A stretch of 13,161 nt of DNA from Bdellovibrionales bacterium (GCA_020434605.1 JAGRAL010000070.1:1-13161), one strand, 5' to 3'; numbered from the stretch's first letter, positions 6,713 to 13,161 are shown. Notes: a model not told the origin generated them from the sequence alone. Translations and numbers: made by a program.

Positions 6713-7407
6713 TGCTTGAAATAGGAAAAATTAGTAGCAACATTCTTTCATCAGAATCAAATGTGTTTTTTAAAGATACAATTGATAGCACCAATAACTT
6801 TGCAAAAGAAAACTTTGAAACACTTACCTATCCTGCTGTAGTGCTAGCAAATACACAGACGCATGGACGTGGCAGAAACACTAACTCGTGGACACCAACA
6901 TCTAATAATAGTTCGCTATATGCTACTTGGGGGTTTCGCACAAAATCTCCTCCCAGCTCGGTGTTCCCAATGCGAGTTGGTTTATTGTTACAAACACAAT
7001 TAAAAACCATACTGAATATGGATGTAAGTTTAAAAGCTCCTAATGACATCTATATGAATAGTTCAAAGTTGGCTGGAATTTTGATTGAGGGAATACACTT
7101 CAAGAGTGACTACTATACGTTTGTGGGAATAGGCATCAATGTCCTTAACAAACCAAATATGTCCAATGTTACTTGCATAAACGACCATATCACCTTTAGC
7201 GAACAAAGCTGGAAATCGTTCTTACTCGGACTAAATAGTAGGCTCACTATGCTTATCGATATGCCGCAAAATGCGCTAAGCAAACAAGAGCAAGAGGCTT
7301 TGTTATCAGCCTTAAAAAAGCACCCAAGTTTCGCTGACCTGCAAAATATCAGTGAATCTGGTGATCTTATTTATGCTAATAAAGTACTTAGCTGGCTGGA
7401 TTTGTAA
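6712..7407 (+). CDS. birA: Biotin--[acetyl-CoA-carboxylase] ligase, catalytic domain only
   Basis: Activates biotin to biotinyl-AMP and attaches it to the biotin carrier domain of acetyl-CoA carboxylase and similar enzymes. From the ATG at 6712 the protein has 231 residues. DSTNNFAKE at 25-33, QTHGRGRNTNSW at 49-60 (biotin and adenylate-binding loop), KAPNDIYMNSSKLAGILIEG at 108-127 (with catalytic Lys119) and VGIGINVLN at 138-146 are all present. There is no N-terminal helix-turn-helix, so this is a monofunctional ligase, not a biotin repressor. The C-terminal part after about 185 is short and does not show the usual SH3-like domain, so that domain is reduced or strongly diverged. A GTG at 6703 is in frame, but the TAATG overlap with nadC makes 6712 the natural start. 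It is the third gene of the receiver-nadC-birA operon. Confidence 0.94.
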   Translation: MLEIGKISSNILSSESNVFFKDTIDSTNNFAKENFETLTYPAVVLANTQTHGRGRNTNSWTPTSNNSSLYATWGFRTKSPPSSVFPMRVGLLLQTQLKTILNMDVSLKAPNDIYMNSSKLAGILIEGIHFKSDYYTFVGIGINVLNKPNMSNVTCINDHITFSEQSWKSFLLGLNSRLTMLIDMPQNALSKQEQEALLSALKKHPSFADLQNISESGDLIYANKVLSWLDL

Positions 7408-7455
7408 AATCATTTAAAATACTCATTGATTTTTTGAGAACAGCAAACCATTACT

Positions 7456-7998
7456 ATGTTTATGGTACGATCAATTGTTATAGGTTTTTTTGCAGCTCTA
7501 TTATTTGTGGGAATTTCAACATACGTAAAGCTAGGAGCCTACAAAGAGGCCCAAGTTTATTATGATAAAATGCCTAGTTATAAACTGATTTACTTAGACC
7601 TAAGCGGTGATTACAGCCAAACTTCTTTAAAACTAAATGAAGTAGAGACTTTGTTAAAAACGGTTAATATTCCTTGCCCGCATACATTTGGTCTTTTTTT
7701 GGATGATCCTAATGTAGTAGTCACCCAAGACATGAAAGCCAAGGTGGGATGCATATACAATGATACATCCAAACAATTTGAAGGATTGCCGAAAGAACTA
7801 CAAATGACTATCATTAGCGGCTCCAATGATAAACTAAGTGCTAGCTTTGAAGGATCACCTGCGCTTGGCCCTAAAAAAGTTTATGTAAAAGCTCAAAAAA
7901 TAAAAGGCCAGGAATCATTATTCCCAGCCTTAGAGATTTATAGTTTCAATAGTAAAAAAGAACTAACTACAAAATATTTTTTTAGCGTTGATTTATAG
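7456..7998 (+). CDS. Membrane-anchored GyrI-like domain protein
   Basis: A 180-residue protein with one N-terminal membrane segment (about 5-23, following Arg5) and a soluble domain that probably faces the periplasm. The soluble part looks like the GyrI-like (AraC effector-binding, SOUL-type) fold. It has a Gly-Asp-Tyr segment at 51-53, then FGLFLDDPNVV at 78-88 and KAKVGCI at 95-100, matching the family pattern of Y/F-DDP followed by R-x-x-V-G, and FPALEIY at 156-162. This fold usually binds small molecules or proteins, and no catalytic residues are claimed. Membrane anchor plus GyrI-like domain is also the layout of animal TEX264. An ATG at 7462 is an equally possible start; neither has a clear ribosome binding site. 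It lies 48 nt after birA, so read-through from that operon is possible. Its 3' end overlaps the convergent gene by 17 bp. Confidence 0.7.
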   Translation: MFMVRSIVIGFFAALLFVGISTYVKLGAYKEAQVYYDKMPSYKLIYLDLSGDYSQTSLKLNEVETLLKTVNIPCPHTFGLFLDDPNVVVTQDMKAKVGCIYNDTSKQFEGLPKELQMTIISGSNDKLSASFEGSPALGPKKVYVKAQKIKGQESLFPALEIYSFNSKKELTTKYFFSVDL

Positions 7999-8962
7999 TA
8001 TTGCAGTTTACGCGATATGAACTGTCTCGGTATTTAACACTCTCTAAATCCAAGATCACTCTAGTCGCCACATCTCGCACTTCATCTCCAAGCTCGGCGC
8101 CGATATCAATATTACCAGCTTTAACAGAGCCTCTTATTTCTTCAGCAAGGCCTACCATATTGCTAACTGAAATATTTAAAAACTTTCCTAGCGTACTTTT
8201 CTGTAGATCTTCCGAAATATACTCGAATAATTTACCCGCTAACTTAACTTGATAATACGGCTTATAAAAGTTTACGCCGCTAGACTCTCCATTTACTGGA
8301 TACCCTAAAATGATTCTTAATAATTGTACTTGCTCTTGAGTATAGTTATCCAACTGCATTTTAAATAAATCAGTAGAGTCTCCACCAAGTTTGCAAATAT
8401 TTTTATGAAGAGGAACTAAAAACTGCAGATCTAGCATGTAAGCATTATCAAGCAATACTGAGAAGTAAGAGTTTAAAAAACTATATGCAGCTTCTGCCTC
8501 TAATTTATAGCATCTTTTAGCTACGTCTATTTCCATAGTGCTTAAACACAGACCATTAAAAGTTTTATCTAAGTCAACTCCTCTAGCTAAATACCCTAAC
8601 AAGTCACCACGATTGCTCGAAAAATTGATAGACAAGTTTTTCGCACTTTCTCGCATTGCAAATACAAGCGTTGACCTAGCTTCAGAGTACTGTTTATTTA
8701 CAGCCAGCTTATCTGCTTCTCGTTTTCCTCTAGCCAATGTTCGCTGAACACTAGCATAACATGCCTCAAACTCATTTGCATCTTCACAAAATATTGAGTC
8801 TGCTCCTAGTACCGCTCCATTACCAATCTCGGCACCATACAAGCTCGATCTATTGATTTCATCATTATGCAGAGGAGTTACCTCGTAATTTAATTCTTCT
8901 GTTCCATGCGCATTACCTGCTAATGGTACTAGTAGTAATAATGTATAGATTATTTTTTTCAT
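7982..8962 (-). CDS. Secreted protein of unknown function, downstream of regulator
   Basis: I do not recognise the family. Residues 1-18 form a classical Sec signal peptide (MKKIIYTLLLLVPLAGNA) with cleavage likely after Ala18. There is no lipobox cysteine, so it should be periplasmic or outside the cell. The mature part of about 308 residues is mostly helical in character, with an internal basic/acidic helix region (TLARGKREADKLAVNKQYSEAR) after the first cysteines. There are six cysteines, two close together at 59 and 68 and one near the C-terminus (VNCNTINQR), enough for three disulfides. No protease, glycosidase or binding motif is evident. The start has AGAGGAA at good spacing. The gene follows the TIGR02147-type regulator after 17 nt, so the two are probably one operon and this protein may be a target or partner of the regulated system. 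It ends in a 17-bp convergent overlap with the GyrI-like gene. Confidence 0.78.
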   Translation of the reverse strand: MKKIIYTLLLLVPLAGNAHGTEELNYEVTPLHNDEINRSSLYGAEIGNGAVLGADSIFCEDANEFEACYASVQRTLARGKREADKLAVNKQYSEARSTLVFAMRESAKNLSINFSSNRGDLLGYLARGVDLDKTFNGLCLSTMEIDVAKRCYKLEAEAAYSFLNSYFSVLLDNAYMLDLQFLVPLHKNICKLGGDSTDLFKMQLDNYTQEQVQLLRIILGYPVNGESSGVNFYKPYYQVKLAGKLFEYISEDLQKSTLGKFLNISVSNMVGLAEEIRGSVKAGNIDIGAELGDEVRDVATRVILDLESVKYRDSSYRVNCNTINQR

Positions 8963-8979
8963 GTAACGTTCCTCTCTTA

Positions 8980-9891
8980 CTATTGATCTACAACTTCGGT
9001 TAATTGAATTAATTGACTATTTAATTGTACCAGACAATTTTTCTCTGCAACTGCCATGGAGTATTTTTGATTTAAGTGTCTCATAAAATCTTCAAGTTCT
9101 TTTTTAATTTTAACAAAAGCCTCTTTGTTCACTGCAATGCTAATTGCTCTTAGATCACGATCATTCACGCCATCTGTTGCTACAGATTGGCTTGTCATTT
9201 CTAACATTTTTTGGTGGTAATTTCTTACTGCCATATTCATCAGATCATTTTCGCATCTAATATTCTCAACGTTCTTTTTTACTCTGCCCGTATCAGGATC
9301 GATACACAAAAATTCTACTTCAACGAGCAAATCAATGGCGTCTTTAATCTCTTTTGTTGAGATCTTATCTTTAAATTGTCTCGCAATCACTTTAATATCT
9401 TGTGAAGCCTCAGGAAGTGAAAAGTATTCATAAACTGGAATCACATACCAATTTTGAAATATTTCGTAATGAGCAGAGTTAACATCTATATATGAACCCT
9501 TAACACCCGATGAAGCATTTCTTAACTGCTCAAAATAATACTTTTTAATTAATGGATCCTTAGCCTGTGAGTAATGCACCAATGCCTCGAAGTATGAGGA
9601 TTCCTTCGCATTTAAATCCAGGGCTATTATAAACTTCGGTAAATTTTCATTAGAAAGTGGTCGTTCCCCATCCATTACGCGTTTTAAATAGTTTCTTGTT
9701 GGTATACGCGCCTTCTTAGCAAATTGCCCAAATGAAAATGCAGGTAAAACCTTTTTCTTAAATAAATAGTAGTCCTTTAAGAACTCTTTAAAATCAATGT
9801 AATCAAAAACTCGAGGCAAAGATGCAAGAGCATCCGGACTACTCAGGGGTTGGGGGGGAGAATAGCTAGAGATATTATTATTTTCTTGCAT
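8980..9891 (-). CDS. TIGR02147 family (DUF4423-type) regulator
   Basis: A 303-residue probable transcription regulator of a family found mainly in Bdellovibrio relatives and Fibrobacter, usually beside genes for secreted proteins. The family pattern is clear: VFDYIDFKEFLKDYY at 28-42, FSFGQFAKKARIPTRNYLKRV at about 52-72 (helix-turn-helix), MDGERPLSNENLPKFIIALDLN at about 73-94, then KESSYFEALVHYSQAKD at 96-112. The C-terminal half (about 130-303) contains the longer helical region, including QNWYVIPVYEYF-like and NMAVRNYHQKM segments, and probably receives a signal or forms a dimer. There is an unusual 25-residue Ser/Pro-rich N-terminal lead coded partly by a run of seven Cs (9858-9852). The ATG has GAGGTG 8-10 nt upstream. 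It heads the operon with the secreted-protein gene and is divergent from the metallopeptidase gene; control of both is likely but inferred. Confidence 0.87.
   Translation of the reverse strand: MQENNNISSYSPPQPLSSPDALASLPRVFDYIDFKEFLKDYYLFKKKVLPAFSFGQFAKKARIPTRNYLKRVMDGERPLSNENLPKFIIALDLNAKESSYFEALVHYSQAKDPLIKKYYFEQLRNASSGVKGSYIDVNSAHYEIFQNWYVIPVYEYFSLPEASQDIKVIARQFKDKISTKEIKDAIDLLVEVEFLCIDPDTGRVKKNVENIRCENDLMNMAVRNYHQKMLEMTSQSVATDGVNDRDLRAISIAVNKEAFVKIKKELEDFMRHLNQKYSMAVAEKNCLVQLNSQLIQLTEVVDQ
9852..9858 (-). repeat. Seven-base C homopolymer near the start of the regulator gene
   Basis: The coding strand has seven consecutive Cs (codons about 11-14, Ser-Pro-Pro-Gln) in an otherwise AT-rich sequence. 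Gain or loss of one base would shift the frame before the DNA-binding domain. Seven is short for a proven slippage tract, so a switch is only a possibility. Confidence 0.4.
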
Positions 9892-9943
9892 CTTTAATCA
9901 CCTCGATGGGAAGTCTTATAACTTAGCTGATCCCAAAAACGTG

Positions 9944-9972
9944 AGTATAAATATTACATTAGATAAACTTTA
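9944..9972 (-). promoter_or_regulatory. Possible promoter of the regulator-secreted protein operon
   Basis: On the minus strand TATACT (9949-9944) matches the -10 consensus at 5 of 6 positions. The -35 region at 17 bp (TAAAGT, 9972-9967) is weak. It lies against the inverted repeat 9972-9992, a typical place for an activator site. The leader would be about 45 nt and contain the GAGGTG ribosome binding site. Confidence 0.35.
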
Positions 9973-9992
9973 CGTTCCACATTAGGGAACGT
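9972..9992. promoter_or_regulatory. Perfect inverted repeat, candidate operator
   Basis: ACGTTCC and GGAACGT form perfect 7-bp arms around a 7-bp spacer in the 121-bp region between the divergent regulator and metallopeptidase genes. The repeat centre is about 10 bp helical turn from centre to centre of half-sites plus spacer (14 bp), suited to a dimeric protein. It overlaps the -35 region of the metallopeptidase promoter and abuts the -35 region of the regulator promoter. The obvious candidate binder is the TIGR02147-type protein encoded next to it. No binding data are available from sequence alone. Confidence 0.45.
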
Positions 9993-10001
9993 TCTGTGGT
10001 A

Positions 10002-10007
10002 TATATT
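10002..10007 (+). promoter_or_regulatory. Candidate -10 of the metallopeptidase gene
   Basis: TATATT (5/6 to consensus) lies 5 nt before the ATG at 10013, so transcription would start at or next to the start codon. No Shine-Dalgarno sequence is near the ATG. No consensus -35 exists; the expected position is covered by the inverted repeat 9972-9992, consistent with control by a bound regulator. Confidence 0.35.
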
Positions 10008-10012
10008 ACCAT

Positions 10013-11188
10013 ATGTTTGTTGGTCTTATATTAACTTTTATTGCCAATAGCTTAGTGTTTTCAGGTGATTATGCCGATTTCTCAGCATCTAACACTTGCA
10101 ACACCATTGATACCAATATCTACAATACTCACTCTTTATTTAGAAAGATATCTGATACTGATGAGCTTATTATTCAATACGAATATAAGTATGTTGGGAA
10201 CAAGTTATTTAAATTTACTGAGCCCGACACTTACAGTTCTAATGCTCCGCTAAGTATTTTTAATAACCTAAGTAATTACGGAATGTCTGCACTCTTCTTA
10301 GCAAAGTATATGAAAGTAAAAGACTATGTTATTGATAACTTCGGTTACCAGTTTTGGCCAAAACAGATTCGATTAATATACGCTGGTGATGAAATAGCGT
10401 ATCTTCCGGGGATCGGAGCTTTGTTCTGTAGGTCACATCAGACACAAGATACTATGGTATTAAAAGTAACTACTAATTTTTTAGAAAATCCCGATGTCTT
10501 TGGCCGTATATTAGCTCATGAAGTTTATCATTATCTGATGCATGTTTCTAAAAATAAGATCCCATTTTGGTTAGAAGAAGGCCTGGCCCTTAACTTTGAG
10601 GACAAAGCATTTGGATCTATCACTTCATCGCCAATGATGGACTGGCATATGGTAAAGTCACCATGGACATCACTATCTACACTGGGTAAGTCTAAAACCC
10701 TAACAAAACAAACTTTATATTCTTTTTATGGCCAAGCGAGTTTGTTAATATATTACATTCAAAAAAATATTGGTGCTGACTTAGCTAAAGAATTCTTAAG
10801 GAACTCCTACGGTGACTGGAAGGAGTACTTAGAAGCCGTAATTAAATCAAAATGGGATAGCTTTGAAGACTTATTTATAGACTTTCAAGTCGCCAAATAC
10901 ATCAACCGAGCTGACGATTATAATCTAACCCTTCCTCTAGATGAGAACAGATATAAGTACACTCTACTACCAAGCCAGTTAAGTGATTATATCGTCGAAC
11001 CAAACAGAAAAAAAATCAAGTTTACTCCAGAACCGCTTTCAGCCTTTATACCTGAAGATGTTAGTTATTACGAAGGTAATTCAGACTATACTATAAAATG
11101 GGTATTTTTAAGTGAGTTCTCACCAATCATTGTAAGTGATATGTCTACTAACATTAATAGTTTTCCTGTAGTTATTAGGTGGAAGTAA
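10013..11188 (+). CDS. Putative exported zinc metallopeptidase (gluzincin, peptidase MA type)
   Basis: A 391-residue protein with the signature of MA-clan zinc peptidases. HEVYH at 169-173 gives His169, Glu170 and His173. PFWLEEGLALNFE at 184-196 supplies the third ligand, Glu189 (or Glu188), in the P-x-W-L-x-E-G-L-A form typical of gluzincins. Residues 1-16 are hydrophobic and look like a signal peptide or anchor, although without positive charges. Before the active site lies a domain of about 140 residues with Tyr-rich segments. After it, YSFYGQASLLIYYIQKNIG at about 234-252 resembles the helix that packs behind the site in related enzymes. The C-terminal part (about 300-391) is rich in beta-type sequence and of unknown role. 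The substrate is not predictable. It is transcribed away from the regulator, with which it shares an intergenic region, and ends at a strong terminator. Confidence 0.82.
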   Translation: MFVGLILTFIANSLVFSGDYADFSASNTCNTIDTNIYNTHSLFRKISDTDELIIQYEYKYVGNKLFKFTEPDTYSSNAPLSIFNNLSNYGMSALFLAKYMKVKDYVIDNFGYQFWPKQIRLIYAGDEIAYLPGIGALFCRSHQTQDTMVLKVTTNFLENPDVFGRILAHEVYHYLMHVSKNKIPFWLEEGLALNFEDKAFGSITSSPMMDWHMVKSPWTSLSTLGKSKTLTKQTLYSFYGQASLLIYYIQKNIGADLAKEFLRNSYGDWKEYLEAVIKSKWDSFEDLFIDFQVAKYINRADDYNLTLPLDENRYKYTLLPSQLSDYIVEPNRKKIKFTPEPLSAFIPEDVSYYEGNSDYTIKWVFLSEFSPIIVSDMSTNINSFPVVIRWK

Positions 11189-11214
11189 AAAGGACCCCTC
11201 AGGGTCCTTTTTTT
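11187..11214. terminator. Bidirectional rho-independent terminator
   Basis: AGGACCC (11191-11197) and GGGTCCT (11202-11208) form a perfect 7-bp stem with a 4-base loop (CTCA), followed by a run of seven Ts on the plus strand. On the minus strand the same hairpin is followed by five Ts, so it should end both the metallopeptidase and the convergent aconitase transcripts. It overlaps the stop codons of both genes. Confidence 0.92.
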
Positions 11215-13161
11215 ATTTCTTTTTTCTTGATGCTTTTTTCTTCGTAGCTACCTTTTTCTTAGTAGGCTTTTTCTTTGAAGCGACTTTTTTCTTACTCGCT
11301 TTTTTCTTCGTAGTTACTTTCTTTTTAGATGCTTTTTTCGTACTAGCTTTCTTCTTCTTAGCGGCCACTTTTTTCTTACTCGCTTTTTTCTTTGCAGCTA
11401 CCTTCTTTTTAGTAGCCTTTTTCTTTGGACTTGCTTTTTTCTTTGTGGCCGATGCTTTCTTAGGTGATGCCTTTACTTTTCGTATCAAGTTAAGAGCAGA
11501 ACCTGCTTTAAACCAGTCAATTTGCTCTTTACTGTAAGTATGACTTAATGAAATATCATCAACACTACCATCTGCATGAAGAGCTCTTAGGTTTAACTTT
11601 TTACCTGGAGCAAAGCTAGCCAACCCAGTAATCGACAATAAGTCGTCTTCTTTAATTTTTTCATAATCAGAAGGATTCGTAAATGTTAATGCTAGCATCC
11701 CTTGTTTTTTCAAGTTTGTTTCATGAATTCTTGCAAATGACTTAACAATTACTGCTATACCATTTAAGAAGCGTGGGCTCATTGCTGCGTGCTCTCTAGA
11801 ACTACCTTCTCCGTAGTTCTCGTCACCAACAATAATCCACTGCTTGCCTTGCGACTTATATGCACGCGCCTGCTTAGAAACATTAATTCCTTGCTCACCC
11901 GTAAACGGATCATTTACAGTTCCTGTTTCACCAGTGAAAGCATTTGTCGCACCAATAAGCATATTATCAGAAATATTATCTAAATGGCCTCTATACTTTA
12001 ACCATGGACCTGCAGGGCTAATATGGTCAGTAGTACACTTACCTTTAGCTTTTAGTAATAGTGGAACATCAATCACGTCCTTACCATCCCAAGGGGTAAA
12101 TGGTGTTAGTAGCTGCAAACGACTTGAACTTGGATCTACTTTTACATTTGCACTACTACCTTTTGGTGCAGCATAGCCTTTCATATCTGCCACAAAGCCC
12201 TTTTCAGGAAATTCTGGAGCTGTTGGAGGGTCTAATTTAAACTTACTTCCATCTGGTGCTGTAAGCTCATCTTTTAAAGGGTTAAAATCAACTCTTCCCG
12301 CTAAACCAAGTGCAATAACAAGCTCAGGGCTGCCAATAAATCCTAAAGTTTCAGGATTAGAGTCGTTTCTACCTCTAAAATTTCTGTTAAATGACGTTAC
12401 TATCGTGTTCTTAGTGCCAGACTTCATATCGTCACGCTTCCATTGACCGATGCAAGGCCCACAAGCATTTGCTAACACAGTAGCTCCTGCTTTATTCAAT
12501 AATTCCATCTGTCCATCTCTTTGAACCGTTTGGTGAATCTGAGTTGAACCAGGTGAAACATAGAATGGAATATTAATTTTCATACCTTTTTCAATTGCCT
12601 GACTCGCAACGTGAGTAGCTCTGCCGATATCTTCATATGAGGAGTTTGTACATGAACCAATCAAAGCTGCAGAAAGCTTTGTATCCCAAGAATTTTTTCT
12701 AGCACTTTCTGTCATGTTTGAAATTCTATGAGCCAAGTCAGGAGTATGAGGACCAACTAAGTGCGGCTCAAGAGTAGAAAGATTGATCTCTATTACTTGG
12801 TCAAAGTATTTTGAAGGATCTTGTGCAATCTCAGGATCAGCTTTCAATAGATCAGCGTTGTCCGCAGCGATGTCAGCCAAATCAGCACGCCTTGTAACGC
12901 CAAGATAAGATGACATACGATCATCAAATGGAAATATAGACGTGGTTGCACCTAGCTCAGCGCCCATATTACAGATTGTACCTTTACCAGTACAAGACAG
13001 GGACTCGGTTCCTTCTCCAAAATATTCTACTATACAGTTAGTTCCACCTTTAACCGTCAAAATATCTAGGAGTTTTAAAATAACATCTTTTGAAGATGTC
13101 CAACCACTTAGCTTACCTGTTAAATGTACACCGATTAACTTAGGATTCTTTACTTCCCAAG
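11213..13161 (-). CDS. acn: Aconitate hydratase, mitochondrial type, with lysine-rich C-terminal tail (N-terminus beyond right edge)
   Basis: Interconverts citrate and isocitrate through cis-aconitate in the TCA cycle, using a [4Fe-4S] cluster. About 648 codons are visible and the frame stays open to the edge (WEVKNPKLIGVHLTGKLSGW at the border); comparison with human ACO2 suggests roughly 220 residues are missing. Cluster ligands are in GSCTNSS (Cys codon 12652-12650) and NACGPCIGQW (Cys codons 12463-12461 and 12454-12452). NFRGRNDSNPETLGF, KCTTDHISPAGPWLKYRGHLDNIS and GDENYGEGSSREHAA are also present, closely matching mitochondrial aconitase rather than AcnB. The normal enzyme ends at about WFKAGSALNLIRKVK. 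The frame continues without a break into 85 extra residues, 44 of them lysine. The gene ends at a strong bidirectional terminator. It is convergent to the metallopeptidase gene and probably unrelated to it. A TTG at 13060 is internal, not a start. Confidence 0.95.
   Translation of the reverse strand, partial: WEVKNPKLIGVHLTGKLSGWTSSKDVILKLLDILTVKGGTNCIVEYFGEGTESLSCTGKGTICNMGAELGATTSIFPFDDRMSSYLGVTRRADLADIAADNADLLKADPEIAQDPSKYFDQVIEINLSTLEPHLVGPHTPDLAHRISNMTESARKNSWDTKLSAALIGSCTNSSYEDIGRATHVASQAIEKGMKINIPFYVSPGSTQIHQTVQRDGQMELLNKAGATVLANACGPCIGQWKRDDMKSGTKNTIVTSFNRNFRGRNDSNPETLGFIGSPELVIALGLAGRVDFNPLKDELTAPDGSKFKLDPPTAPEFPEKGFVADMKGYAAPKGSSANVKVDPSSSRLQLLTPFTPWDGKDVIDVPLLLKAKGKCTTDHISPAGPWLKYRGHLDNISDNMLIGATNAFTGETGTVNDPFTGEQGINVSKQARAYKSQGKQWIIVGDENYGEGSSREHAAMSPRFLNGIAVIVKSFARIHETNLKKQGMLALTFTNPSDYEKIKEDDLLSITGLASFAPGKKLNLRALHADGSVDDISLSHTYSKEQIDWFKAGSALNLIRKVKASPKKASATKKKASPKKKATKKKVAAKKKASKKKVAAKKKKASTKKASKKKVTTKKKASKKKVASKKKPTKKKVATKKKASRKKK
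11216..11470 (-). repeat. Lysine-rich tail region with 33-bp (11-residue) repeats
   Basis: These bases code for the last 85 residues of the aconitase. The segment 11443-11228 is built from an 11-residue unit of the type KKKVAxKKKAS, seen about six times with one 5-6 residue insertion in the middle. Other residues are almost only Ala, Ser, Thr, Val and Pro. On the coding strand the DNA is strongly purine-rich. Tails of this composition occur in linker histone H1 C-termini, AlgP and Hc1/Hc2-type proteins, and bind nucleic acids by charge. Confidence 0.9.

Noticed and set aside
7426..7457. Possible promoter before the GyrI-like gene
   Set aside because: TTGATT and TACTAT are 20 bp apart, and the other pairings match the -10 consensus poorly; read-through from birA is as likely.
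9985..10013. ECF sigma factor promoter suggested by GGGAACGTT
   Set aside because: No TCTGA-like -10 is present at 16-17 bp; the GGAACGT is better explained as one arm of the inverted repeat.
11216..11470. A separate histone-like gene overlapping the aconitase end
   Set aside because: The tail is in the same frame with no stop, no start codon and no ribosome binding site at the junction, so it reads as one protein.
11789..12176. Plus-strand open frames opposite the aconitase gene
   Set aside because: They are shadows of strongly conserved aconitase codons and show no ribosome binding site or domain.

Overview
The window is an AT-rich, gene-dense piece of bacterial chromosome with no tRNA, rRNA, CRISPR array or insertion sequence that I can see. 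The best taxonomic clue is the gene at 8980-9891. It has the shape of the TIGR02147 (DUF4423-type) regulator family, known mainly from Bdellovibrio relatives and Fibrobacter. With the receiver protein of a type common in deltaproteobacteria-like genomes and a mitochondrial-type aconitase, this suggests a member of the Bdellovibrionota or a near relative. That placement is inference. No stretch longer than about 120 bases lacks a gene.

Region 1 (1-4831, minus strand) is one tight run, in transcription order: lptG (LPS export permease), def (peptide deformylase), fmt (Met-tRNA formyltransferase), a small exported protein of unknown function, rpe (ribulose-phosphate 3-epimerase) and the N-terminal part of hutH (histidine ammonia-lyase), which runs off the left edge. 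def and fmt act at the two ends of N-formyl-methionine metabolism. The fmt start is probably a TTG just after the def stop.

Region 2 (4832-4913) is a compact divergent promoter region. Each side has a TTGAC(C/T) -35, a 17-bp spacer and a -10 lying only 6 nt from the start codon, and neither gene has a Shine-Dalgarno sequence. Both lptG and the receiver gene may therefore be translated from leaderless mRNAs.

Region 3 (4914-7998, plus strand) is a receiver-domain protein, nadC and birA joined by two TAATG stop/start overlaps, then a membrane-anchored GyrI-like protein. The last gene overlaps its convergent neighbour by 17 bp.

Region 4 (7982-11188) looks like a small accessory module: a TIGR02147-type regulator, a secreted Cys-containing protein 17 nt downstream of it, and a divergent exported HExxH metallopeptidase. 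A perfect 7-bp inverted repeat lies between the divergent genes and is a candidate operator.

Region 5 (11191-13161) is a bidirectional terminator followed by the C-terminal part of a mitochondrial-type aconitase that enters from the right edge on the minus strand. It ends in an extra 85-residue tail, more than half lysine, built of 11-residue repeats like the tails of histone H1 or AlgP-type proteins. This fusion of a TCA-cycle enzyme to a probable nucleic-acid-binding tail is the most unusual thing in the window.
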